Shown here in pieces: positions 22,909-31,180 of a stretch of 35,055 nt of DNA. The stretch covers positions 1-35,055 of the forward strand of contig DAHWFB010000121.1 of NCBI GenBank assembly GCA_027326105.1. The letters run 5' to 3'. The notes beneath the pieces were generated by a model. The model made no database searches, was not told where the DNA came from, and saw only the letters and a program-made list of their open reading frames with translations. The position numbers and the translations under genes were made by a program. Source of the DNA: Acetobacteraceae bacterium. GTDB lineage: Bacteria > Pseudomonadota > Alphaproteobacteria > Acetobacterales > Acetobacteraceae. Position 1 is the stretch's first letter. The number at the start of each line of letters is the position of its first letter.

Positions 22909-24026
22909 AAGCGGCACTGCGGCGCCTGCGCGGGCTCTTGCGCAAGGAGTTCCTCCAGATCTGGCGCGACCCCTCGGCGCTCGCCATCGCCTTCCTACTG
23001 CCCGCCGCGCTGCTGCTACTGTTCGGCTACGGCGTCAGCCTCGATGCCCGCCGTGTCCCCCTCGCGCTGGTGATCCAGCATCCGGACGGATTTGCCGCCA
23101 GCTTCACCGCCCGCTTCGCCCGCTCGCCCTTCTTCCGCCCGCGCACCGTTCTCTCCATCCAGGCGGCCGAGCGAGCGCTGGCGGCGCGGCAGGTCGGCGG
23201 GATCGTCTGGCTGCCGGGCGATTTCACCCGCCGTGCCATGGCCTCCGGCAATTCCCCGATCGGCGTGATCGTGGACGGGGTGGACGCCAACAATGCCCGC
23301 ATCGTCGAGGGGTATGTCGAGCAGGTCTGGGCGAACTGGCTCGCCTCCCGCGCCCGGGCCGCGGGCTCGACCGCCGCGCTGCCGCTCGATATCGAGCCCC
23401 GCGTGCGCTTCAACCCTGCGGTCAGCAGCCGCGACTATCTGGTGCCCGGCCTCATCGGCGTCATCATGACACTGACCGGCGCGCTGCTCACCGCCCTCGT
23501 CATCGCCCGCGAATGGGAGCGCGGGACGATGGAGGCGCTGATGGTCACCCGCGTGCGGGTGCGCGAGATCCTGCTCGCCAAGCTCCTGCCCTATTTCCTG
23601 CTCGGCCTCGGCGGCATGGCCGCGTCCGTCGCCATCGCCGTCACCCTCTTCGGCGTGCCGCTGCGCGGCTCGCTCCTGGTGCTCGCCGGCGCCTCCAGCC
23701 TCTTCCTGCTCGCCGCCCTCGGCATGGGACTGCTGATCTCGGGCGTGGCGCGCAACCAGTTCGTCGCCGGGCAGATCGCCATCATCACCACGTTCCTGCC
23801 CGCCTTCATCCTGTCGGGCTTCGTGTTCGACATCCGCAGCATGCCGGCGGCGGTGCAACTGCTCACCCGCCTGGTTGCCGCGCGCTATCTGGTCGCGATC
23901 CTGCAATCGCTGTTCCTTGCCGGCAACGTGTGGCCGGTGATCCTGCCCAACGCCGCGGCACTCGCGGTGATGGCGGCGATCTTCCTCGGCCTCGCCCGCA
24001 TCATCGCCCGCAAGCGGCTGGATTGA
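22905..24026 (+). CDS. ABC-2 type permease (YbhS/YhhJ-like), first of pair
   Basis: A 373-aa membrane protein beginning MKAALRRLRGLLRKEFLQIW with ATGA overlap to the ATPase gene. It has an N-terminal transmembrane helix (~28-45), a large periplasmic domain (~50-180), then five further helices: LVPGLIGVIMTLTGALLTAL, FLLGLGGMAASVAIAVTLFG, a pair with 'LFLLAALGMGLLISG', and IAIITTFLPAFILSGFVFDI. The 'RDPSALAIAFLLPAALLLLF' start and 'EWERGTMEALMVTRVR' coupling segment are typical of the ABC2_membrane_3 family. Works with the next gene as a heterodimer. Confidence 0.88.
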   Translation: MKAALRRLRGLLRKEFLQIWRDPSALAIAFLLPAALLLLFGYGVSLDARRVPLALVIQHPDGFAASFTARFARSPFFRPRTVLSIQAAERALAARQVGGIVWLPGDFTRRAMASGNSPIGVIVDGVDANNARIVEGYVEQVWANWLASRARAAGSTAALPLDIEPRVRFNPAVSSRDYLVPGLIGVIMTLTGALLTALVIAREWERGTMEALMVTRVRVREILLAKLLPYFLLGLGGMAASVAIAVTLFGVPLRGSLLVLAGASSLFLLAALGMGLLISGVARNQFVAGQIAIITTFLPAFILSGFVFDIRSMPAAVQLLTRLVAARYLVAILQSLFLAGNVWPVILPNAAALAVMAAIFLGLARIIARKRLD

Positions 24027-24031
24027 CCGCG

Positions 24032-25141
24032 ATGGCGCGCCGGGTGCTCGCGCTCATCCTCAAGGAGCTTCTCGCGGTGCTGCGCGACGCGAAGAGCCGC
24101 ATGGTGCTGATCGGCCCGCCGCTGATCCAGCTCGTGGTGTTCAGCTACGCCGCGACCTTCGATCTCAACCACGTCCCGTTGGCGATCTACGACCAGGACC
24201 CGAGCCAGGCCTCCCGCGCGCTGATCGCCCGCTTCCAGGGCGCGCCCGCGTTCCGCCTCGTCGCCGTGCTGCGCAGCGGCGAACGCATCGACCGGCTGGT
24301 CGATGCGGGCACGGTCGCCATGGTGCTGGTGATCGACCGTCGCTTCACCCGCGATCTCCTCGCCCGCCGCCCGGCTCCGGTGCAGGTGATCGTCGATGGC
24401 CGCAACTCCAACACCGCGCTGGTGATCAGCGGCTACGCCAACACCATCCTCAGCGATTTCGCGCTCTCGTGGGCCGCCACCCACGGTGCGCCGCCACCGC
24501 CCGCGGTGCTCGACGTCCGCGCGCGCTACAATCCCACGTTGCGCTCGCGCTGGTTCATCGTTCCCGGCATCGTGGCCCTGCTGACCCAGGTCGTGGTGCT
24601 GCTCGTCGTCGGGCTCTCGGTCGCGCGCGAGCGGGAGACCGGCACCTTCGACCAGTTGCTCGTCACCCCGCTCCGCCCGCTCGACATCCTCCTCGGCAAG
24701 GGACTGCCCGGCCTGCTCATCGGCCTCCTGGAGGCGAGCGTGATCGTCGCCGCCGCCACCCTCTGGTTCGGCGTGCCGCTGCGCGGCAGTCTCGCCGCAC
24801 TCTATCTCGGGCTCGCGCTCTTCATCGCCGCGGTCGTCGGCATCGGGCTTTCCATCTCCTCGCTCGCGGCCACCCAGCAGCAGGCACTCCTCGGCGCGTT
24901 CCTCTTCATGGTGCCCTCGATCATCCTTTCCGGCTTCGCCACCCCGATCGCCAACATGCCACCCGCGATCCAGGATCTGACGCTGCTCAACCCGCTGCGC
25001 TACTTCCTGGTCATCGTCCGCGCCGTCTTCCTGCAGGGCGCGCAGGTCGCAGCCCTCGGCGGGCAGTTGCTGGCGCTCGCCGGGATCGCCGGACTCACGC
25101 TGCCGCTTGCCGCCTGGCTGTTCCGCAAACGGACAGTGTAG
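24032..25141 (+). CDS. ABC-2 type permease (YbhR-like), second of pair
   Basis: A 369-aa paralogue of the preceding gene, 5 bases after its stop. Same plan: MARRVLALILKELLAVLRDA, one N-terminal membrane helix, periplasmic domain (~45-170), five C-terminal helices (IVPGIVALLTQVVVLLVVGL, ERETGTFDQLLVTPLRPLDI as coupling segment, MVPSIILSGFATPIANMPPA). It completes the YbhGFSR-like exporter with adaptor, double ATPase and sister permease. The operon probably ends at the hairpin 25154-25185. Confidence 0.88.
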   Translation: MARRVLALILKELLAVLRDAKSRMVLIGPPLIQLVVFSYAATFDLNHVPLAIYDQDPSQASRALIARFQGAPAFRLVAVLRSGERIDRLVDAGTVAMVLVIDRRFTRDLLARRPAPVQVIVDGRNSNTALVISGYANTILSDFALSWAATHGAPPPPAVLDVRARYNPTLRSRWFIVPGIVALLTQVVVLLVVGLSVARERETGTFDQLLVTPLRPLDILLGKGLPGLLIGLLEASVIVAAATLWFGVPLRGSLAALYLGLALFIAAVVGIGLSISSLAATQQQALLGAFLFMVPSIILSGFATPIANMPPAIQDLTLLNPLRYFLVIVRAVFLQGAQVAALGGQLLALAGIAGLTLPLAAWLFRKRTV

Positions 25142-25153
25142 GCGGGATCTCGC

Positions 25154-25185
25154 GTCCCTCGCTCGCGCCCGGCGGGCCGAGGGAC
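25154..25185. terminator. Convergent-gene hairpin (possible bidirectional terminator)
   Basis: GTCCCTCG (25154-25161) pairs perfectly with CGAGGGAC (25178-25185), with an additional GCCC/GGGC inside the loop. It fills the 62-base gap between convergent exporter and manC genes. No T-tract on either side, so efficiency is uncertain. Confidence 0.45.
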
Positions 25186-25203
25186 CAGGCCAGCGAGCCC
25201 CGA

Positions 25204-26664
25204 TCAGACCCGCCCGTAGGTGTCCTCGAGGCGGACGATATCGTCCTCTTCGAGATAGCTGCCGGACTGCACCTCGATCAGCGCGATCGGGATCCGCCCG
25301 GGGTTCTCCAGCCGGTGCACCGCGCCGAGCGGCAGATAGATGCTCTCGTTCTCGCGCACCAGGCTCACCTCCTCGTCGCGCGTCACCAGCGCGCTGCCCG
25401 CCACCACCACCCAGTGCTCGGCCCGGTGGTAGTGCTTCTGCAGGCTCAGCTTCTGCCCGGGATCGACGACGATGCGCTTGACCTGGAACCGCTCGCCGCG
25501 GATCAGCGTCTCGTAGAAACCCCACGGGCGATAGACGCGGCTGTGCGCCACCGCCTCTTGCCGTCCGGCCTCCTTCAGCCGGCAGACGATCTTCTTCACG
25601 TCCTGCGCCCGCTCGCGGTGCATCGCCAGCACGGCGTCGCCGGTCACCACCACCACCGTGTCCTTGAGCCCGACGACGGCGGTCAGCACCCCGTCGCTGC
25701 GCACGTAGCAGTCCCGGGCGCCTTCCAGCATCACGTCGCCCAGGGCGACGTTGCCCGCTCCGTCCTTGGCGCCGATCTCCCACAGGGCGCCCCAGCTTCC
25801 CACGTCCGACCAGCCGAAGGCCGCCGGCACCACCACCGCGTTGCGGGTGCGTTCGGCGAGCGCATAGTCGAGGCTGATTTCCGGGCAGCGTGCGAACGCC
25901 TCCGCATCGAGGCGGATGAAATCGAGATCGGTCTGCGCCGCGGCCAGCGCCGCCTGCGCCGGCGCCAGCACAGCGGGCGCATGCTCCGCCAACTCGGCCA
26001 GGAATTGGCCGGTGCGGAACAGGAACATCCCGGAGTTCCATACGTGCCCGCCGGCGGCCAGCATGTGCGCGGCGGTGGCGGCGTCGGGCTTCTCGACGAA
26101 GCGGGCGAGCCGGAAGGCACCCGGCACCGAGCCGATCGCCTCGCCCATGGCGATCCAGCCGTAGCCCGTCTCCGCCCGCGTCGGCTCGATGCCGAAGGTC
26201 ACGATATGCCCCGCCCGCGCCGCCGCCGCGGCGGTGGCGAGCCCGCGCGCCAGCGCCGCTTCGTCCTCGATCGCCGCATCCGCGGCCATCATCCACAGCA
26301 CCGCGTCGGGATCGGTCTCGGCCGCGAGCAGGGCGGCGACTGCCATGGCCGGGGCCGAATTGCGCCCGACCGGCTCGAGCACGATCCGCGCACCCGCGAT
26401 CCCGGCCTCGCGCAACTGCTCGGCGATGAGGAACCGGTGCTCCTGGTTGCACACCACGATGGGCGCGGCGAACCCTTCCCCGGCGGCGCGCAGCGCGGTC
26501 TCCTGCAGCAGCGAACGGTCGGAGATCAGCGGCCAGAGCTGCTTGGGGAAACTCTCGCGCGAGACCGGCCACAGCCGGCTTCCCGAGCCGCCGGAAAGGA
26601 TCACCGGCACGATCGCGGTGGCTGGAACGGGCAGTGGCAGCGGTGCCGGATGCAGCGAGGTCAT
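25204..26664 (-). CDS. manC: Mannose-1-phosphate guanylyltransferase / mannose-6-phosphate isomerase
   Basis: A 486-aa bifunctional enzyme (also called XanB/AlgA/CpsB) making GDP-mannose for exopolysaccharide and glycan synthesis. The nucleotidyltransferase signature VILSGGSGSRLWPVSRESFP is near residues 21-40, FVEKPD ~175, and the type II isomerase cupin is at the C-terminus (~380-486: LSLQKHYHRAEHWVVVAGSA, NESIYLPLGAVHRLENPGRI). Strong SD (GAGGAGGATCG-ATG at 26664). Monocistronic and convergent with the exporter. Nearby c-di-GMP gene suggests polysaccharide control but direct linkage is not shown. Confidence 0.93.
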   Translation of the reverse strand: MTSLHPAPLPLPVPATAIVPVILSGGSGSRLWPVSRESFPKQLWPLISDRSLLQETALRAAGEGFAAPIVVCNQEHRFLIAEQLREAGIAGARIVLEPVGRNSAPAMAVAALLAAETDPDAVLWMMAADAAIEDEAALARGLATAAAAARAGHIVTFGIEPTRAETGYGWIAMGEAIGSVPGAFRLARFVEKPDAATAAHMLAAGGHVWNSGMFLFRTGQFLAELAEHAPAVLAPAQAALAAAQTDLDFIRLDAEAFARCPEISLDYALAERTRNAVVVPAAFGWSDVGSWGALWEIGAKDGAGNVALGDVMLEGARDCYVRSDGVLTAVVGLKDTVVVVTGDAVLAMHRERAQDVKKIVCRLKEAGRQEAVAHSRVYRPWGFYETLIRGERFQVKRIVVDPGQKLSLQKHYHRAEHWVVVAGSALVTRDEEVSLVRENESIYLPLGAVHRLENPGRIPIALIEVQSGSYLEEDDIVRLEDTYGRV

Positions 26665-26843
26665 CGATCCTCCTCAGCGTTCACCGTGGCTCCGCGCCAA
26701 CAGGGGCATGCAGCCGGGGCGCGCATTTCGCACTTGCAACACTCCAATAGATAGCGGGTTCCGCCGCCCCTTGTCCATCGCCTCTTGACGCGGCGGGGGC
26801 TTCCTTCCCTCATACTGTGGCGGAAATGGGGATAGGAGGGACG

Positions 26844-27062
26844 ATGCGGGTCGAAATCGAATACTGCGGCCGTTGAGGCTATGAACCGCGCGCCCGCGAT
26901 GCGCGGGAGATCATCCGGGCCCGCCACCCGGAGGCCGAGGTGAGCCTCGCCAAGGGGCGGACCAGTTCCTTCGAAATCACCGTGGAAGGGACGCTGCGCT
27001 ACTCCAAGCTGGAGCAGGGCCGCTTTCCCACCCCCGAGGAGGTCGAGGCGACGCTCGGCTGA
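26844..27062 (+). CDS. SelW/Rdx-family selenoprotein (in-frame TGA at codon 11)
   Basis: ATG 26844 follows a perfect SD (AGGAGGG, 26834-26840). The frame reads MRVEIEYCGR, then TGA (26874-26876), then GYEPRARDAREIIRARHPEA and a further 41 residues to a TGA at 27060-27062. With Sec at codon 11 the motif is C-G-R-U, the CxxU redox site of SelW/SelT/SelH (Rdx) proteins. Downstream 'GYEPRA', 'TSSFEITVEGTLRYSKLEQG' and 'RFPTPEEVEA' are textbook Rdx features, at 72 aa in total close to bacterial SelW homologues. Codon use after the TGA is the same as before, against a dead gene. Thioredoxin-fold redox role is known for the family; partners unknown. Terminator at 27134. Needs host SelA/B/C, not in this window. 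Confidence 0.88.
26877..26907 (+). promoter_or_regulatory. Candidate bacterial SECIS hairpin after the in-frame TGA
   Basis: Directly after the TGA, CCGCGC (26886-26891) can pair with GCGCGG (26901-26906), giving a 6-bp stem and 9-nt loop GCCCGCGAU whose first base is G. The loop starts 16 bases after the UGA, within the spacing known for bacterial SECIS elements. An alternative fold pairs CCCGCG (26893-26898) with CGCGGG (26902-26907). High GC makes chance pairing possible. Confidence 0.55.
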
Positions 27063-27133
27063 ACCCCGCATCCTCCCGGCGACCGGGAGAGGGCGCGCCG
27101 CCGGCCGCGTGGCGGTGGCGAGCGTTCGGGAAG

Positions 27134-27165
27134 AGCGCCGGGCGGCAACCGTCCGGCGCTTTTTT
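27134..27165 (+). terminator. Rho-independent terminator after the selenoprotein gene
   Basis: Twelve-bp stem AGCGCCGGGCGG (27134-27145) with CCGTCCGGCGCT (27149-27160), loop CAA, one G-T wobble, followed by TTTTT. It ends the short transcript that starts before 26844 and therefore supports this interval being a real gene. Confidence 0.9.
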
Positions 27166-27223
27166 CCCTTGAGGGCGCGATCTTTTCTTGACCCTTGCCG
27201 AAACGCCGCAGCAAGCTTGGCGG

Positions 27224-28429
27224 ATGCCCGACATCGCGATTCCCAACGATCCTGCCCGCGCCATCGCCGAAGGCGCCGCCGCATCCGCCCCTCGCCTGGT
27301 CGCGATCCGGCGCGATCTGCACGCCCACCCCGAACTCGCCTTCACCGAGCAGCGCACGGCCGGCGTCGTCGCCGCCGAACTCTCCCGCCTCGGCATCCCC
27401 CATCGCACCGGCGTCGGGCGAACCGGCGTCGTCGGCCTGATCGAGGGCGGGTTGCCCGGCCCCACGCTCGCGCTGCGGGCGGACATGGACGCGCTGCCGA
27501 TCGCCGAGCAGACCGGGCTCGCCTTCGCCTCCCGAGCGCCCGGGCTGATGCACGCCTGCGGGCATGATGTGCACACCGCGACCCTGCTCGGCGCCGCCGC
27601 GATCCTGCGCGATCTCGCCCCCGCGCTCGCCGGGCGGGTCAAGCTCGTCTTCCAGCCCGCCGAGGAGACGCTGGCCGGCGCCGCCGCGATGATCGCGGAC
27701 GGGGTGATGGAAAACCCGCGCGTCGATATGGCGCTCGGCTTCCACAACTACCCGGAGATTCCGCTGGGCGGCTTCGCCACCACTCCGGGCGCCGCACTCG
27801 CTGCCTCGGACCGGTTCGAGATCACGGTGCGCGGCGTCTCCGGCCATGCCGCTCACCCGGATGTCGCGGTCGATCCCATCCTCGCCGCGGCGACGCTGGT
27901 GGTGCAACTGCAATCGGTGGTGGCGCGCGAGATCGATCCGTTCCGCCCGGCGGTGCTCACCATCGGCGCGATCCAGGGCGGTGTCGCCCACAACATCATC
28001 CCCGACGAGGTGGTGCTGCGCGGCACCGCCCGCTCGCTCGACGAGGAGACACGCACCCGGATCGAAGCGGCGCTGCGTCGGCTGTGCGAGGGCGTGGGCG
28101 CCGGCATGCGCGCCCCCTGCACGCTGGCCTACCATCGCGGCTGCCCGCCCCTGGTCAACGACGAGGGGATGCGCCGGCGCCTGGTCGCCTCCGTCGCCGC
28201 CCAGTTCGCCACCCCCGTCGAGGAGCGCGCCCCGAGCTTGGGGGGCGAGGATTTCGCCTATTTCGCCGAACGCGTCCCCGCCGCCCATCTCGCCATCGGC
28301 TCCGGCCAGAAGGGCAGGGCGGATCGGCTGCACAATTCCGCCTACCAGCCCGACGAGGGCGCGATCCCCCTCGGCGCTGCCGCCCTGGCGCGGGCCGCCT
28401 TCGATCTGCTTCGCCCCGGTGCGGGCTGA
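27224..28429 (+). CDS. M20-family amidohydrolase (N-acyl amino acid / hippurate hydrolase type)
   Basis: A 401-aa zinc amidohydrolase from ATG 27224 (a TTG at 27188 is an alternative but lacks support). It hydrolyses N-acyl amino acids, hippurate-like or indole-acetyl conjugates; the substrate cannot be told. Metal site: MHACGHDVHTATLLG (Cys112, His114), PAEETLAGA (Glu147/148), FHNYPE (His174), and LHNSAY near 380. The dimerisation lid GHAAHPD is ~212-218. This is the M20D subgroup with a two-metal site using a Cys. It is convergent with the metallo-beta-lactamase gene, stops only 6 bases apart. Confidence 0.88.
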   Translation: MPDIAIPNDPARAIAEGAAASAPRLVAIRRDLHAHPELAFTEQRTAGVVAAELSRLGIPHRTGVGRTGVVGLIEGGLPGPTLALRADMDALPIAEQTGLAFASRAPGLMHACGHDVHTATLLGAAAILRDLAPALAGRVKLVFQPAEETLAGAAAMIADGVMENPRVDMALGFHNYPEIPLGGFATTPGAALAASDRFEITVRGVSGHAAHPDVAVDPILAAATLVVQLQSVVAREIDPFRPAVLTIGAIQGGVAHNIIPDEVVLRGTARSLDEETRTRIEAALRRLCEGVGAGMRAPCTLAYHRGCPPLVNDEGMRRRLVASVAAQFATPVEERAPSLGGEDFAYFAERVPAAHLAIGSGQKGRADRLHNSAYQPDEGAIPLGAAALARAAFDLLRPGAG

Positions 28430-28435
28430 GCCGCC

Positions 28436-29293
28436 CTACAGCATATCCACCGGAATCCGCAGATAGCGCCGCCCGCGCGCGTCCGGCCCGGGCAATTCGC
28501 CAGCCTGGAGATTTACCTGGATCGAAGGGATCAGCAGCGTCGGCATGGCGAGGCTCGCGTCGCGCTGCTCGCGCATGGCGACGAATTCCGCCTCCGAAAC
28601 CCCGTCGTGGAGATGGATGTTGCCGGCCCGCTGCGCGGCGACGCTGCTCTCCCACGCCGGCGCCCGCCCGCCCGGCGCATAGTCGTGGGCGGTGAAGATC
28701 CGGGTGGCGTCGGGCAGCGAGAGAATGCGCCGGATGGAGCGGTAGAGGGCGTGCGCGTCGCCGCCGGGGAAGTCGCAGCGCGCCGTTCCGCCGTCGGGCA
28801 TGAAGAGGGTGTCGCCGACGAAGGCCGCATCCTCCACCAGGTAGGTGACGCAGGCCGGGGTATGGCCCGGGGTATGCATCACCCGCACCTCGAGCGCGCC
28901 CACCGCGAACCGTTCGCCGTCGGCGAAGAGATGGTCGAACGGGCTCGTCTGGTCGGCGAAACGGTCGAAGCCGAACACCGCCTCGAAGGCCCGCCGCACC
29001 TCGGGGATCCGGTCCCCGATGCCGATCCGCCCGCCGAGCGCCCGCTTCACATAGGGCGCACCCGAGAGATGGTCGGCGTGGACGTGGGTTTCGAGGACCC
29101 AGGAAACCGTGTAGCCGTGGGCGCGGACGTGGGCGATCACCCGGTCGGCGGATGCGTGTGCCGTCCGCCCCGAGCGGGGGTCGAAATCGAGCACCGAATC
29201 GATCACCGCCGCGGTCCCGCTCGCGGGGTCGGCGAGCAGGTAGCTGATGGTGCCCGTCGCCGGGTCGTGGAAGCCGGCGATCTCGGCGGCCAT
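28436..29293 (-). CDS. Metallo-beta-lactamase fold persulfide dioxygenase/Blh-like protein
   Basis: A 285-aa protein; ATG 29293 with a good SD (GGAGGAGCTGATC-ATG); an upstream frame to 29443 is not used. Metal motif THVHADHLSG (His70, His72, Asp74, His75), HTPGHTPACV, VGDTLFMPDGGTARCDFPGG and FTAHDYAPGG are those of the ETHE1/Blh persulfide dioxygenase-type branch, in which one Fe(II) is held by 2 His and 1 Asp. Family role is oxidation of glutathione persulfide in sulfide detoxification. No BigR or rhodanese neighbour is present. Specificity inferred. Confidence 0.8.
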   Translation of the reverse strand: MAAEIAGFHDPATGTISYLLADPASGTAAVIDSVLDFDPRSGRTAHASADRVIAHVRAHGYTVSWVLETHVHADHLSGAPYVKRALGGRIGIGDRIPEVRRAFEAVFGFDRFADQTSPFDHLFADGERFAVGALEVRVMHTPGHTPACVTYLVEDAAFVGDTLFMPDGGTARCDFPGGDAHALYRSIRRILSLPDATRIFTAHDYAPGGRAPAWESSVAAQRAGNIHLHDGVSEAEFVAMREQRDASLAMPTLLIPSIQVNLQAGELPGPDARGRRYLRIPVDML

Positions 29294-29472
29294 GATCAGC
29301 TCCTCCGTGCACTTTCTCTCTGTCTGGAAAGAATTGGCGAGAATCCTGCTGCGATCAAGGGTGTGCGGAGAATCACTCTCTCCCGACCGGAAGCTTCGCG
29401 CCGCGACCGATTCTCGTTGCGTGGGCCCGGGCGCCGCGCCCATGATCGCAGCGCAACCAGGAGGATTTCGGG
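29294..29472. promoter_or_regulatory. Divergent region with sigma54-like element and GAGAATC repeats
   Basis: On plus, TTGGCGAGAATCCTGCT (29334-29350) has GG and GC separated by 10 bases, as in sigma54 -24/-12 promoters, with 'TTGGC' and 'TGCT' matching. The heptamer GAGAATC occurs at 29339-29345 and 29368-29374 and as inverted GATTCTC at 29409-29415. Predicted start is near 29361, upstream of the DUF3311-symporter pair. Could be coincidence. Confidence 0.35.
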
Positions 29473-29682
29473 ATGCGTACCATTCACTGGCTCGCGCTGC
29501 TGCCCTTCCTGTTCCTGCTCGGCGGGCCGATCCTGCACGATGCGACCCACCCCTTCCTGCTCGGCATGCCCTTCCTGCTCGGCTGGATCGCGCTCGGCCT
29601 GCCCTTCACCGCCCTCGTCATGGCGCTGATCTACCGGCTCGACCCCGCCAACCGGCCCGGCGACCGGGAGGAGGGACGATGA
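29473..29682 (+). CDS. DUF3311 small membrane protein
   Basis: A 69-aa protein starting MRTIHWLALLPFLFLLGGPI after SD AGGAGG (29459-29464). Two predicted transmembrane helices (~6-25 and ~30-54) with PFLLGMPFLLGWIALGLPFT between, then a short basic cytoplasmic tail. This matches the DUF3311 family, which regularly precedes a solute:sodium symporter and likely is its accessory subunit. It overlaps the symporter start by ATGA and so is translationally coupled. Confidence 0.85.
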   Translation: MRTIHWLALLPFLFLLGGPILHDATHPFLLGMPFLLGWIALGLPFTALVMALIYRLDPANRPGDREEGR

Positions 29683-31136
29683 TCCTCCCCCTGGTCCTGA
29701 TCGCGTTCGCCGCGCTGTTCGCCCTTGGCCTCGGCATCCGCGCCCGTGGTGGCCGCGAGATGGGGCTCGAGCAGTGGACGGTCGGCGCCCGCGGCTTCGG
29801 CGCCTTCCTGGTGTTCCTGCTGCTCGCCGGCGAGATCTACACCACCTTCACCTTCCTCGGCGCCTCCGGCTTCGCCTACGGGCAGGGCGCGCCGACCTTC
29901 TACATCCTCGCCTACGGCACGCTCGCCTATGTCATCTCCTATTTCATCCTGCCGCCCATCTGGGCTTATGCGCGGGCCGAAAAACTGGTCTCCCAGCCCG
30001 ATTTCTTTGCCCGCAAGTATGACAGCGCGGCGTTGGGCGTGCTCGTCAGCGTGGTCGATATCCTGGCGCTGGTGCCCTATCTCGTGCTCCAGTTCACCGG
30101 GCTCGGCATCATCGTGCAGACCGCGGGCTATGGCGCCATCTCTTCGGCGGTCGCGATCTGGATCGGGGCGGGCGTCGTCACCGCCTATGTCATCGCCTCC
30201 GGCGTGCATGGCTCGGCCTGGACCTCGGTCGCCAAGGACGGGATGATCCTGCTCGTCGTCGTCTTCATGGGCCTCTATCTGCCGTTCCATTATTTCGGCG
30301 GGCTGGGACCGATGTTCGCCGCGATCGAGAAGACCCATCCGGGCTTCCTCGCGCTCCCCGCCAAGGGGCAGAGCGTGTCCTGGTTCGTCTCCACCGTGCT
30401 GCTCACCGCCCTGGGCTTTTTCATGTGGCCGCACAGTTTCGCCGCCTGCTATACGGCCCGCAGCGCGCGCACGTTCCGCAAGAACGCGATCTTCCTGCCG
30501 CTCTACCAGCTCATTCTGCTGTTCGTCTTCTTCGTGGGCTTCGCCGCCCTGCTCAAGGTGCCCGGGCTCAAGGGCGCGGCGACCAACCTCGCGCTTTTCC
30601 GCATCGCGGTGGCGGCGTTCCCGCCCTGGGTGGTCGGCATCATCGGCGCCACCGGCGTGCTCACCGCGCTGGTGCCCGGCTCGCTCATCCTGATGAATGC
30701 GGCGACGCTGCTGTCCAACAACCTCTACCGCGTCTTCCGCCCCGCCGTGGATGACGATCACGTGGTCGGGCTGGCCAAGATGCTGGTGCCGGTGGTGGCG
30801 CTGGTCGCGGTCTATTTCACCCTGCAAGGGGGTGCGACGATCGTGGCGCTGCTGCTGATGGGCTACAGCTTCGTGACCCAACTCTTCCCCGCCCTGCTCG
30901 CGAGCCTGCTGGCAGTGAACCCGGTGACCCGCGCCGGCGCCTTCGCCGGCATCTTCGCCGGCGTGGCCACGGTGGTCGCACTCACCCTCTCCCACGCCTC
31001 GATCGGCTCGCTGATGCCCTTCCTGCCCCAGCAGGTGCAGGATCTGAACGTCGGCATCATCGCGCTCGGGGTGAATATCATCGTCCTTGCGGTGGTCAGC
31101 CTCGCCACCCGCGCTCCCGCAGTGCAGCGCGCTTGA
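29679..31136 (+). CDS. Sodium:solute symporter (SSS family, MctP-like)
   Basis: A 485-aa, ~13-helix inner-membrane symporter. ATG 29679 with SD GGAGGAGGGACG. Helices visible include MILPLVLIAFAALFALGLGI, YTTFTFLGASGFAYGQGAPT, GFFMWPHSFAACYTARSART and VVGIIGATGVLTALVPGSLI, the SSS core pattern. Paired with DUF3311, which matches the MctP monocarboxylate-permease arrangement of rhizobia. Substrate (monocarboxylate, amino acid or other) is unknown. The stop TGA (31134) overlaps the glycine-operon promoter candidate. Confidence 0.88.
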   Translation: MILPLVLIAFAALFALGLGIRARGGREMGLEQWTVGARGFGAFLVFLLLAGEIYTTFTFLGASGFAYGQGAPTFYILAYGTLAYVISYFILPPIWAYARAEKLVSQPDFFARKYDSAALGVLVSVVDILALVPYLVLQFTGLGIIVQTAGYGAISSAVAIWIGAGVVTAYVIASGVHGSAWTSVAKDGMILLVVVFMGLYLPFHYFGGLGPMFAAIEKTHPGFLALPAKGQSVSWFVSTVLLTALGFFMWPHSFAACYTARSARTFRKNAIFLPLYQLILLFVFFVGFAALLKVPGLKGAATNLALFRIAVAAFPPWVVGIIGATGVLTALVPGSLILMNAATLLSNNLYRVFRPAVDDDHVVGLAKMLVPVVALVAVYFTLQGGATIVALLLMGYSFVTQLFPALLASLLAVNPVTRAGAFAGIFAGVATVVALTLSHASIGSLMPFLPQQVQDLNVGIIALGVNIIVLAVVSLATRAPAVQRA

Positions 31137-31161
31137 ATTGGGCCGCGGGATCGGCGATAGT
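31133..31161 (+). promoter_or_regulatory. Candidate promoter of the glycine cleavage operon
   Basis: TTGAAT (31133-31138), 17-nt spacer, GATAGT (31156-31161), each 4 of 6 consensus bases. The predicted start (about 31168) lies just upstream of the glycine riboswitch, as required for a riboswitch leader. The -35 overlaps the symporter stop. Confidence 0.45.
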
Positions 31162-31180
31162 GTCGTGTTCCCGCACTTCC

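Noticed and set aside
20956-22917. 653-aa open frame on - opposite the ABC ATPase
   Set aside because: Low-complexity Gly/Glu/Ala product; the opposite strand has intact Walker and signature motifs.
23885-26572. 895-aa - frame covering permease and manC
   Set aside because: Mixed shadow of manC in another frame and antisense of the permease.
26874-26876. TGA as sequencing error or pseudogene lesion
   Set aside because: It hits exactly the Sec position of CxxU, frame and codon bias continue after it, and a SECIS-like hairpin follows. An error remains possible but is less likely.
29296-29550. 84-aa minus frame over the DUF3311 start
   Set aside because: Antisense to the SD and start of DUF3311, with no motif.
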